A DNA stretch of 6,922 nt from Bacteroidota bacterium. Lineage in GTDB: Bacteria > Bacteroidota > Bacteroidia > Bacteroidales > P3. Every line of letters starts with the position of its first letter. Positions within the stretch are counted from its first letter, which is position 1. The stretch spans positions 1-6,922 of the forward strand of contig JAUNWC010000079.1 in NCBI GenBank assembly GCA_030540495.1, read 5' to 3'. The position numbers and the translations under genes were made by a program. This document shows, one piece after another, positions 1 through 6,922 of the stretch. The notes beneath the pieces are model-generated. The model did no database searches. It had not been told where the DNA came from and saw only the letters and a program-made list of their open reading frames with translations.

Positions 1-1
1 A

Positions 2-92
2 GGGCAAAGCCACTACACATCGTAATACGCTTAAGCGTCTTATAAAACAGGCTGTGCCTGCGGCTTTGCCCAATAAAACAGCCTGTGGCTGC
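2..92. repeat. Structured repeat element: nested inverted repeats plus a 20-base direct repeat
   Basis: Seen directly: a perfect 10-base inverted repeat, GGGCAAAGCC (2-11) with GGCTTTGCCC (62-71), encloses a 12-base palindrome ACGCTTAAGCGT (27-38) and a hairpin CAGGC-TGT-GCCTG (48-60). A second hairpin, CAGCC-TGT-GGCTG, lies at 79-91. The 20 bases at 42-61 recur at 73-92 with two differences, and these are the two partners of one stem base pair (G51-C57 becomes C82-G88). The stretch is 50% G+C, well above the genes beside it. Read on the minus strand, each hairpin is followed by TTTTAT, as in a weak intrinsic terminator, but no minus-strand gene is visible to use it. It could be a dispersed palindromic repeat, a structured RNA or a leader of the next gene. 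The structure is certain and the function unknown. Confidence 0.6.
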
Positions 93-169
93 AATAAAAA
101 AAGGTGTTTTAACGTTTGATAGAAAAAGAGAGTAAAAAAATAAAGGATGTGAGTTGTTGCAAAGATTCT

Positions 170-1735
170 ATGACTTTTTTTAGAGGTTGGACATTTGAAA
201 ACTATTGGTTTTCTTTTTGTCTGACGCTTATTTTTTTTGGTATGCTTTGCTCTCCTTTTGTGGCAAGTGTGGCAAGAGGGCTTATTATTATAGATTTGGC
301 ACTTCATCTTATTTTTTGGAAAAAAAGAGTAAGGGATTTCAAGCAAAAAATTTTTCCTCTTTTATCTCTATCTGCCTTATATCTTATGGATATTGTTGGC
401 ATTTTGTGGAGCAATGATTGGTTGGGAGCAAAAGAAACTTTGTTACACGAGTATAATTTTTTGATTATTCCTTTGTTCATAGCCCTTTATTCTCCTTTAA
501 AGAAAAATGTACTTTCCTATGTAATACTTGCTTATTTGTTTATGTGTTGGTTGGGTGTGGCTGTTGGCAGTTTCAATTATTTGACAAACAATTATACGGA
601 TATAAGACACATAGTAATAGGAACAAGGCATATTGCTTTTGCTATCAATATTGCTTTTGCCACTTGTTTGCTTATGACCTATACCTATAACGTAGGCAAA
701 TACAAAAAGATTATTATTCCTATAATAATATGGCAAATATCTTTTCTTGTTGTGGCACAAATGATTAGTGGGTTATTAACTTGCTTGGCTTTTGTCTTTC
801 TCTCGGTGATTTATTTGTTTATAAAGAAAAGAAACAAAACCAATGTTATTTTGTTTTTTTCTCTACTTGTATTTCTATGTCTATCTTTTGCGTGGGTATA
901 TAAGGAATATAATAATTATTTCTCTGCTAAGGAAAGTTTTATAGGCAATGAAAGTCTAAGAACCAAAGACGGCAACGTATATACTGGAATAGATGACGGA
1001 TTTATAGAAAATGGTTATTTGGTCAATAACTATGTTTGCAAGCCTGAGGTGGAAAGACAATGGCAAGAAAGGACGGGGTATTCTCTTTATACGCCTATTT
1101 ATGATTCTTCTTATCTTTGCTCGGATGTGATATACAGATATTTAAATTCCAAAGGTTTGCATAAGGATGCCGAAGGAGTAAAACAACTAACAGAGCAAGA
1201 TATTGACAATATTTGCCACGGTATAGCAAATGTTGCTTATACAGAAAAATATTCTTTGAGACCAAGGTTGTATCAAACTTTTTTTGAATTTGAGAGATTC
1301 TTTAATGCCAATGAGACTAAGGATATGTCCATAGTACAAAGAATAGTTATGAGCAAAACAGCCTTTAATATCATCAAACAACATTGGCTAATAGGCACAG
1401 GCACGGGAGCAGAGAAAACAAGTTTGCAAAAAGAACTCTCTTCTACCTACCCTGTTTTAAGCGACAAACAAGCCGACCCTCACAATCAATTTATTTACAT
1501 AATGGTGGGCTTTGGTGTTTTGGGCTTGGTCTTTTTTCTTGTTTTTACTACTTATCCCATAATCAAATTTAGGTTATGGCAAAATAAATATAGTTTTTCT
1601 TTTTTTGTTGTGCTTTTTTGTTATATGTTTTCAGAGAGTTGTTTGAGAATGATGGCAGGGGAGATTTTCTTTACTTTGTTCTATGCACTACTGATTTTTA
1701 ATAACGAAAATATAAAAAAATATTACCTACTATAA
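170..1735 (+). CDS. O-antigen ligase-like (Wzy_C) polytopic membrane protein
   Basis: Likely an inner-membrane glycosyl-transfer protein of the O-antigen ligase / polymerase superfamily, which moves undecaprenyl-linked glycans to lipid A-core or to another acceptor on the periplasmic side. Numbered from ATG 170 (521 residues), it has about eight hydrophobic segments before residue 245, a hydrophilic loop at about 245-440, and two or three more segments to the end. The loop carries R364/R366, R391, a GTGTG turn (409-413) and D436-P-H438-N439, which matches the conserved Wzy_C histidine region. The stretch K328-G-L-H-K-D-A-E-G-V, followed by a 'GIAN' motif, is one I remember from Bacteroidota members of this family. 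The start is uncertain. ATG 170 leaves a short N-terminus before the first membrane segment. TTG 116 gives 539 residues with a polar, lysine-rich extension, and GTG 149 is also in frame. No clear ribosome site decides between them. Ligase, polymerase and other acceptor specificities cannot be told apart from sequence. Confidence 0.85.
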   Translation: MTFFRGWTFENYWFSFCLTLIFFGMLCSPFVASVARGLIIIDLALHLIFWKKRVRDFKQKIFPLLSLSALYLMDIVGILWSNDWLGAKETLLHEYNFLIIPLFIALYSPLKKNVLSYVILAYLFMCWLGVAVGSFNYLTNNYTDIRHIVIGTRHIAFAINIAFATCLLMTYTYNVGKYKKIIIPIIIWQISFLVVAQMISGLLTCLAFVFLSVIYLFIKKRNKTNVILFFSLLVFLCLSFAWVYKEYNNYFSAKESFIGNESLRTKDGNVYTGIDDGFIENGYLVNNYVCKPEVERQWQERTGYSLYTPIYDSSYLCSDVIYRYLNSKGLHKDAEGVKQLTEQDIDNICHGIANVAYTEKYSLRPRLYQTFFEFERFFNANETKDMSIVQRIVMSKTAFNIIKQHWLIGTGTGAEKTSLQKELSSTYPVLSDKQADPHNQFIYIMVGFGVLGLVFFLVFTTYPIIKFRLWQNKYSFSFFVVLFCYMFSESCLRMMAGEIFFTLFYALLIFNNENIKKYYLL

Positions 1736-1748
1736 ACAATAATTTATT

Positions 1749-4478
1749 ATGCAAGAAAAAAACTTATACCTAATAGATGCAATGGCGCTGATATATCGCG
1801 CTTTTTATTCTTTTAAAAATCCAATAATCAATTCTAAGGGTGTAAACACTTCGGCGGCATATGGTTTCTTTAATGCTCTGTTGGATATTATACAAAAACA
1901 TAGCCCTTATGCTTTGGCTGTGTGTTTTGATGTTTCTTCGGCTACATTTAGAAAAGAGGAATATGCTGAATATAAGTCCAATCGTTTGGCTCAGCCCGAG
2001 GAAATTACAAGCAATATGCCTTATATAAAATCTTTGTTGGAGGCTATGAATATCAAAACCTTAGGAATGGAAGGATATGAGGCAGATGACCTTATAGGCA
2101 CATTGGCAAAAAAAGCAAAGAAAGAAGGATATAAGGTTTTTATGGTTACTCCTGACAAGGACTATGCTCAATTGGTAGAAGAGAATATTTATATACTAAA
2201 ACTTCCTTATAGGAACCAACCTGAGCAAATCTTAGGAGAGAAAGAAGTATTGGAAAAATTTGAAATAAAAAACACCAAACAAGTAATAGATATTTTGGGT
2301 TTGTGGGGCGATAGTTCTGATAATATACCTGGTGTCAAAGGCATAGGAGAAAAGAAAGCAAAAGCACTTTTGCAACAATTTTCTTCCATTGAGGAAATAA
2401 TAGCAAACACAGATAAAATAACAGTTAGTAGTGTTCGCAAAGCCATAGAGGAGAATAAGCAGCAAGCCCTGTTGAGCAAAAAACTGGCAACCATAGATTT
2501 GAATGTTCCGATAGATTTTGATGAAGAGGAATTCAAAATGAGAACTCCTAATTTTGTGGAATGCAAGCAATTGTTGGATAATTTGGAATTTAAGACAACG
2601 GCAAAACGTCTTTTCAATATATATAACAAAGTAGCAGAAAAACAAGACAATTCTTTGTTTGCGAATACTTCTATTAAACAAGAAGAGCAAACGAGTATGT
2701 TTGATAATTTTTCGTCCTTTGATAATATAAAAACCATACAACACAAGTATATTTCCATAAATGATGAATTTGATTTTCTTAGGCAAACCATAAACACACA
2801 AAAAGCATTTGCCTTTGCGATACTTACCGATAAAGAGGGATTTGATGCCAAGATTAAGAGTATTTCTATTTGTGTGGAAAAGAGTAAGTCTTATTATTAT
2901 ATTTGGCATACAGACAACGATATAGACAAAGAAATAATTGCTTTTTTGCAAGATAAGAGTATAAAAAAATATTGTTATGATATAAAGTTGCAAAGCCATG
3001 CCTTGCTTAATGAAAATATAGAAATAGAGGGAGGCAACTTTGATATAATGTTGGCTCATTATTTGATAGACTCAGAAGAAAGGAGCAAAATGGAAGACCT
3101 TTCTCTGATATATCTAAAATATGAAATGATAGAAAAGCACAAGAATGAGTTTTTGAATGAAAAAGACTTTCTTTGCGAAAAAGCGGATATGGTTTTTCAA
3201 CTTGTGCCTATTTTTGAGGAAAAATTAAAGGAAGGAGGCTTTGAAAAACTTTTTTATGAGGTGGAAATGCCTTTGAGCAGAGTGCTTTTGGCTATGGAAA
3301 AAGAGGGAATAAAAATAGATAGTCAGGTATTAAGAAAATATTCTTCTCTTTTGCAAGAGGAAAAACAGGAATTGGAGAAAAAAATATTTGAATACTCAAA
3401 AAGAGAGTTCAACATAGCCTCTCCTATACAATTGGGCGCAGTTTTGTTTGAGGAATTGGATATAACAGAGGGTAGAAAAACAAAGAAAACAAAAACTAAG
3501 CATTATTCTACTTCGGAGGACGTTTTGGAGAAACTATCAGCCTACCACCCAATCGTTCCTCTTATATTGGAATGGAGAAAACTCTCCAAACTAAAAAATA
3601 CGTATGTAGATGCTTTGCCTTTGCTAATAAATAAACGTACGGGTAGAATACATACAACTTTTAATCAAGCCGTTACGGCAACAGGAAGACTTTCCTCTGC
3701 CAATCCCAACTTGCAAAACATCCCTATTCGCTCCGAGCAAGGAAAGGAAATAAGAAGAGCGTTTGTTCCTAATTACGAAGGACATTATTTGCTCTCGGCA
3801 GATTATTCTCAAATAGAATTGAGAATAATAGCCGCTTTGTCAAAGGATTATCATCTTTGCAAAGATTTTAGAGACGGAAAGGATATTCACCTTGCCACAG
3901 CCGCTAAAATCTATCATGTGAAAGAGGAGGAGGTTAGCAAACAAATGCGTTCTTCTGCAAAAAGCGTAAATTTTGGTATAGTCTATGGTATTTCTGCTTT
4001 TGGGCTTTCGGAAAATCTTTTGATTAGTAGGACGGAGGCGCAGGGGTTGATAAACGAATACTTTATGGCTTATCCAAATGTGGAGAAATTTATAAAGGAT
4101 AAAATTTCTTTTGCACAACAAAAAGGCTATGCTCAAACCATCTTAGGAAGAAGACGTTACTTAAAAAACATAAATTCTGCTAACGCTAACCTTAGAAATT
4201 TTGATAATCGCAACGCTGTAAATATGACCATACAAGGCACAAGTGCAGATATGATAAAAATAGCAATGGTAAATATTTATAAAGAATTGCAACAAAGAAA
4301 CTTAAAGAGCAAACTTTTGGTGCAAATACACGATGAACTTATCTTTGATGTGCCAGAGGAGGAACTTGAAATAATGCAAGATTTGGTGCCTAAGGTTATG
4401 CAGGAGGCTTTGCCTTTGGAAAACGTACCCGTCATTGCCGATTATGGTATTGGCAAAAACTGGTTGGAAATGAAATAA
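1749..4478 (+). CDS. polA: DNA polymerase I
   Basis: Fills gaps and removes RNA primers in lagging-strand synthesis and excision repair. It has 909 residues, close to the 928 of the E. coli enzyme. The 5'-nuclease domain (about 1-270) keeps its metal ligands: D10, E111-A-D113-D114, D136-K-D138 and D188-S-S-D191, followed by the helix-hairpin-helix 'IPGVKGIG'. The polymerase domain (about 500-909) is complete: motif A D685-Y-S-Q-I-E690, motif B R734...K738...F742...Y746, and motif C H861-D862-E863, each 20 residues below the E. coli numbers. The middle 3'-5' exonuclease-like domain (about 335-490) keeps its fold landmarks ('FDIMLAHYLIDS') but has lost catalytic residues: A357 and L359 stand where D355 and E357 of E. 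coli belong, and Q415 replaces D424. Only D480 (D501) remains, so proofreading is probably absent, as in Taq and Bst polymerases. The gene begins 13 bases after the previous stop codon, so it may be co-transcribed with the upstream gene. Confidence 0.98.
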   Translation: MQEKNLYLIDAMALIYRAFYSFKNPIINSKGVNTSAAYGFFNALLDIIQKHSPYALAVCFDVSSATFRKEEYAEYKSNRLAQPEEITSNMPYIKSLLEAMNIKTLGMEGYEADDLIGTLAKKAKKEGYKVFMVTPDKDYAQLVEENIYILKLPYRNQPEQILGEKEVLEKFEIKNTKQVIDILGLWGDSSDNIPGVKGIGEKKAKALLQQFSSIEEIIANTDKITVSSVRKAIEENKQQALLSKKLATIDLNVPIDFDEEEFKMRTPNFVECKQLLDNLEFKTTAKRLFNIYNKVAEKQDNSLFANTSIKQEEQTSMFDNFSSFDNIKTIQHKYISINDEFDFLRQTINTQKAFAFAILTDKEGFDAKIKSISICVEKSKSYYYIWHTDNDIDKEIIAFLQDKSIKKYCYDIKLQSHALLNENIEIEGGNFDIMLAHYLIDSEERSKMEDLSLIYLKYEMIEKHKNEFLNEKDFLCEKADMVFQLVPIFEEKLKEGGFEKLFYEVEMPLSRVLLAMEKEGIKIDSQVLRKYSSLLQEEKQELEKKIFEYSKREFNIASPIQLGAVLFEELDITEGRKTKKTKTKHYSTSEDVLEKLSAYHPIVPLILEWRKLSKLKNTYVDALPLLINKRTGRIHTTFNQAVTATGRLSSANPNLQNIPIRSEQGKEIRRAFVPNYEGHYLLSADYSQIELRIIAALSKDYHLCKDFRDGKDIHLATAAKIYHVKEEEVSKQMRSSAKSVNFGIVYGISAFGLSENLLISRTEAQGLINEYFMAYPNVEKFIKDKISFAQQKGYAQTILGRRRYLKNINSANANLRNFDNRNAVNMTIQGTSADMIKIAMVNIYKELQQRNLKSKLLVQIHDELIFDVPEEELEIMQDLVPKVMQEALPLENVPVIADYGIGKNWLEMK

Positions 4479-4517
4479 AATAGATACTTAATATAAAGAA
4501 AGGATAAACATTTTTTG

Positions 4518-4525
4518 TAATTTTG
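4518..4525 (+). promoter_or_regulatory. Candidate Bacteroidota -7 promoter element for the mannosidase gene
   Basis: TAATTTTG matches the Bacteroidota -7 consensus TAnnTTTG exactly. Transcription would begin near 4532, about 30-55 bases before the two candidate start codons. No TTG or TTTG lies at the expected -33 distance (around 4490-4498), so the match is partial and could arise by chance in this T-rich 106-base gap. The gap shows no convincing hairpin-plus-T-run terminator after polA. Confidence 0.35.
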
Positions 4526-4584
4526 TAACGATATAATAGGTAAAAAGCAAAGCAAAATATAATATGGTAATAAGCAAAACAATT

Positions 4585-6922
4585 ATGAATAGAAAGAGGA
4601 TAGTTTTTTTGGTTTTTAGTCTTTTGGCTCTTTGTTTGAATGCACAAGAGTTTAGAATGGGAGATAATATTTTGCACAATTTGGGCAAAATGCTTAGGTT
4701 ACCTTTCTCTCAGAAAGAAGCCTTAGAGATGAGTCCTCATTATATATTCTTCTACAATGCTTGTTTGACTAACGGAGAGGGTATTGTGGCAGGAGATTTT
4801 GATTTGGGATTTGAAACAGATACCTACAAGATATTGGAGGCAAATGGTTTTTTGGATAGTATTTTTGTAAGAGATAATGAAAAACAAATGGCTCGTATAG
4901 ATAGTATGACTTGGACTTATTCTTGTGAGTTTTCTGTTAATAAACAACAACTTAGAAAGGATTTTGCTTTTCTTAATGTAGAAAATATTGATGGCAACGC
5001 AACTCTATATCTTAACAACAAAAAAGTAAGGGAGTATCACAACTCTTTTATGACCTATAACGACAATATAAAACAATATTTAAGAAAAGGGAAAAATCAA
5101 CTTTCTTTGGTCTTTGTTCCAAAAGACAGCATAAGAGTAAAACAGCGCTCACCTCAATATCTTTATGGTTGGGATTGGCACCCAAAAACGCTTGCTCCAC
5201 GCATAGGAGCCATATATTTGAGTTTTGAGGACAACAAACCTATTTTGGATTATAAATCTTTGCAAACAAAGTCTTTGACTGTAGATTATTCTAAGGCAAT
5301 AATGGAGTTTAGGCTTAAATTTAGATTTCCTTTAAAAGAGGAACATTCTTTGGATTTGGAGTTTGAGGGTGAGAAACATAACTTTGTTTTGCAACCAAAT
5401 AAAGAGGGAGCCTACACTTTTTATCTCTCTTTGGATGCTCCAAAACTTTGGTGGCCAAATGGAGAAGGAGAACAATATCTATATAATGGAAAAATCTCTT
5501 TGGATGGAGATTCTTGCTCGGAAATTAGTTTTGGAGTTAGAACTATAGAGTTAGTAAGAGAAAAAGACCTTATTCCTAATTTGGAAAAAAAAGAAGGTGA
5601 AGACGATTTTATAAGAGGAGAGAGTTTTTATTTTAAGATAAATGGCAGAGCGGTTTTTTGCAAGGGAGCCAACTACATAACCGGTCCAGTTACTCCTAAG
5701 GAGGATATTCTTCTTGCTCATCAAGCAAATATGAATATGCTAAGAATATGGGGAGGAGCAAACTATGGAGACGAAGAATTTTATAATCTTTGTGATAAAT
5801 ATGGCATTATGGTTTGGCAAGACTTTCCTTTTGCTTGTGAGTTATACCCTGCAGATTCTGTTTTTTTGGAAAACGTAAGGCAAGAAGCCTCTCAAAATGT
5901 TCAAAGAATAGTATCTCATCCTTCTTTGGCTCTCTTCTGTGGCAACAATGAAATATGGGAGGGCTGGCACAATTGGGGCTGGAAACAAATGGTAAAAGAT
6001 ACAATTCTTGCGGTAAAAGAATACGATACTTTGTTTAGAAGTCTTTTGCCAAGAGTGGTGCAAGAGTATGCGGTAGGTATAGATTACATACATTCTTCTC
6101 CTATGGAATATGGTTGGGGGCATAGAGAAAGTCGTCAAATAGGCGATTGTCATTATTGGGGAGTATGGTGGGGAGATTCTGTCTTTGAAACCTATACAAG
6201 AAAAATTCCAAGATTTATGTCCGAGTATGGTTTTCAAAGTGCTATGAATCAAAATACAGCCTTAGAATACTGCTCTATGCCATACAACAAGGACAACGAA
6301 GGTTTTGCCATACATCAAAAGCACGACAGAGGTTTTCAACTTATAGACAGTAGGTTAAAACAATGGTTTGGTGACAATGTAAAAACAAGTGAAGATTATA
6401 TAAATTACACTCAACTTTTGGGACAAGAGGCTATGAAACTCACCATAGAAACCCATAGAAGAGCAAAACCTTATTGTATGGGTACTTTGTTTTGGCAATA
6501 CAATGAGTTATACCCTTGTGTTGGTTGGGGCTGTATAGATTATTCAGGCGAGGCAAAACCAACTTATTATACGGCTATGTTAAGTTATCAACCAATAATA
6601 TTTGTTATTGATAAATATACCTCAGAGGATAGTATTTTTGTATATGTTTGCTCGGATAGAAACGAAGATATACAAATGGAATACACTCTAAAAATATTGG
6701 ACGACAAAGACCAAATTCACTACAAATATATAGAGGACATAGCAAAAGTAAAAGCAAATGAAAGTAAGAAAATAGCCTCCATTGCTTACAAAGATATAAA
6801 GGATTTTGATAAGACGACTTGCTATCTTTGGATAGAGGGAATGTGTGAAAATATGTTTATTAACAATTATGCTTTCTTTTCTTATCCCAAAGATTATATC
6901 AGTTTGCAAAAATATTTGGATG
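4585..6922 (+). CDS. Secreted beta-mannosidase, glycoside hydrolase family 2 (3' end outside window)
   Basis: Expected to release terminal beta-linked mannose from mannans or N-glycan cores, most likely in the periplasm. The frame is open to the window edge, giving 779 codons; family members usually have about 820-900, so only the C-terminal tail is missing. Numbered from ATG 4585: a signal peptide (MNRKR, hydrophobic 6-18, probable cut after L-N-A20); a jelly-roll sugar-binding domain (about 25-205) ending in the mannosidase-type G195-W-D-W-H-P; an Ig-like domain with L288-W-W-P-N-G-E-G-E-Q; and a TIM barrel (about 345-665) with K360-G-A-N-Y-I, L386-R-I-W-G-G, the acid/base region G453-N-N-E456, H523-Y-W-G-V-W-W-G-D, the nucleophile region S546-E547-Y-G-F-Q-S, and F636-W-Q-Y-N-E. 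A beta-sandwich follows. Both catalytic glutamates are present. ATG 4564 is an in-frame alternative; I prefer 4585 because it gives a conventional signal-peptide n-region. Neither start has a clear Shine-Dalgarno site. A related GH2 exo-glycosidase specificity, such as exo-beta-glucosaminidase, is less likely but not excluded. Confidence 0.93.
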   Translation, partial: MNRKRIVFLVFSLLALCLNAQEFRMGDNILHNLGKMLRLPFSQKEALEMSPHYIFFYNACLTNGEGIVAGDFDLGFETDTYKILEANGFLDSIFVRDNEKQMARIDSMTWTYSCEFSVNKQQLRKDFAFLNVENIDGNATLYLNNKKVREYHNSFMTYNDNIKQYLRKGKNQLSLVFVPKDSIRVKQRSPQYLYGWDWHPKTLAPRIGAIYLSFEDNKPILDYKSLQTKSLTVDYSKAIMEFRLKFRFPLKEEHSLDLEFEGEKHNFVLQPNKEGAYTFYLSLDAPKLWWPNGEGEQYLYNGKISLDGDSCSEISFGVRTIELVREKDLIPNLEKKEGEDDFIRGESFYFKINGRAVFCKGANYITGPVTPKEDILLAHQANMNMLRIWGGANYGDEEFYNLCDKYGIMVWQDFPFACELYPADSVFLENVRQEASQNVQRIVSHPSLALFCGNNEIWEGWHNWGWKQMVKDTILAVKEYDTLFRSLLPRVVQEYAVGIDYIHSSPMEYGWGHRESRQIGDCHYWGVWWGDSVFETYTRKIPRFMSEYGFQSAMNQNTALEYCSMPYNKDNEGFAIHQKHDRGFQLIDSRLKQWFGDNVKTSEDYINYTQLLGQEAMKLTIETHRRAKPYCMGTLFWQYNELYPCVGWGCIDYSGEAKPTYYTAMLSYQPIIFVIDKYTSEDSIFVYVCSDRNEDIQMEYTLKILDDKDQIHYKYIEDIAKVKANESKKIASIAYKDIKDFDKTTCYLWIEGMCENMFINNYAFFSYPKDYISLQKYLD

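Noticed and set aside
2..72. tRNA-like layout: 10-base outer stem, an inner hairpin near the anticodon-arm position, another just before the 3' strand, then CCCA.
   Set aside because: There is no T-loop TTCRA consensus, no D-arm pairing and no 7-base anticodon loop, and the hairpin before the 3' strand is 13 rather than 17 bases.
42..92. Tandem intrinsic terminators read on the minus strand (each hairpin followed by TTTTAT).
   Set aside because: The stems have only 5 base pairs, the T-runs are short, and no minus-strand gene in the window would need termination there.
110..118. Promoter-like TAACGTTTG before the ligase-like gene.
   Set aside because: The spacing inside the motif is one base too long for TAnnTTTG, and there is no TTG at the expected -33 position.
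3..119. Possible C-terminal end of an upstream protein, open from the left edge to TGA 117-119, with an 'HRNTLKRLIKQA' stretch faintly like the RNxxKR helix of ribonuclease P protein RnpA.
   Set aside because: The spacing before the RN pair is one residue off, the rest of the RnpA C-terminus is absent, and the later residues are encoded by the repeat element. The other two + frames also close early (stops at 23-25 and 43-45), so the sequence does not single out one coding frame.
2207..3059. Two long minus-strand open frames (214 and 275 residues) opposite polA.
   Set aside because: They lie wholly antisense to a well-conserved gene, have low-complexity Ser/Leu- or Tyr/Phe-rich translations with no recognisable motif, and arise from the AT-rich codon use of polA.
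4585..4650. Lipoprotein signal for the mannosidase (cysteine at residue 17 after L-A-L).
   Set aside because: The residue before the cysteine is Leu rather than Gly, Ala or Ser. The L-N-A then Q-E junction fits ordinary signal peptidase I cleavage better.
5807..6252. Minus-strand open frames of 65 and 136 residues opposite the mannosidase, and a 61-residue + frame at 5363-5548.
   Set aside because: They overlap the conserved GH2 catalytic domain in other frames, with no independent start signal or motif.

Overview
The window is AT-rich (about a third G+C in the genes, with heavy use of ATA, AGA and TTA codons) and looks like a Bacteroidota chromosome, probably Bacteroidales. The grounds are the closest remembered homologues of all three proteins, a secreted glycosidase with an 'NAQ' signal-peptide end, A-rich leaders without clear Shine-Dalgarno sites, and a TAnnTTTG-type promoter element. 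No mobile element, CRISPR array, tRNA or rRNA is visible.

Layout: positions 1-115 hold no convincing gene. They contain a compact, G+C-rich (46 of the first 92 bases) set of inverted and direct repeats of unknown role. Three genes follow, all on the + strand. The first is a multi-pass membrane protein of the O-antigen ligase / polymerase (Wzy_C) type with a large extracytoplasmic loop (start uncertain: ATG 170 or TTG 116; end 1735). The second, 13 bases downstream, is DNA polymerase I (1749-4478). After a 106-base gap comes a secreted GH2 beta-mannosidase (from 4585, or 4564) that runs off the right edge. It has no stop codon within the window, so a search for closed reading frames would miss it.

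The first two genes are close enough to be co-transcribed, although surface-polysaccharide assembly and DNA repair have no obvious shared function. The mannosidase probably has its own promoter. Nothing shows the three genes forming one pathway.

I found no convincing new multi-gene system. The two best leads are a DNA polymerase I whose 3'-5' proofreading site has lost three of its four metal-binding carboxylates while the polymerase and 5'-nuclease sites are intact, and the repeat element at the left edge, where two 20-base copies differ only by a compensatory base-pair swap in a hairpin stem.
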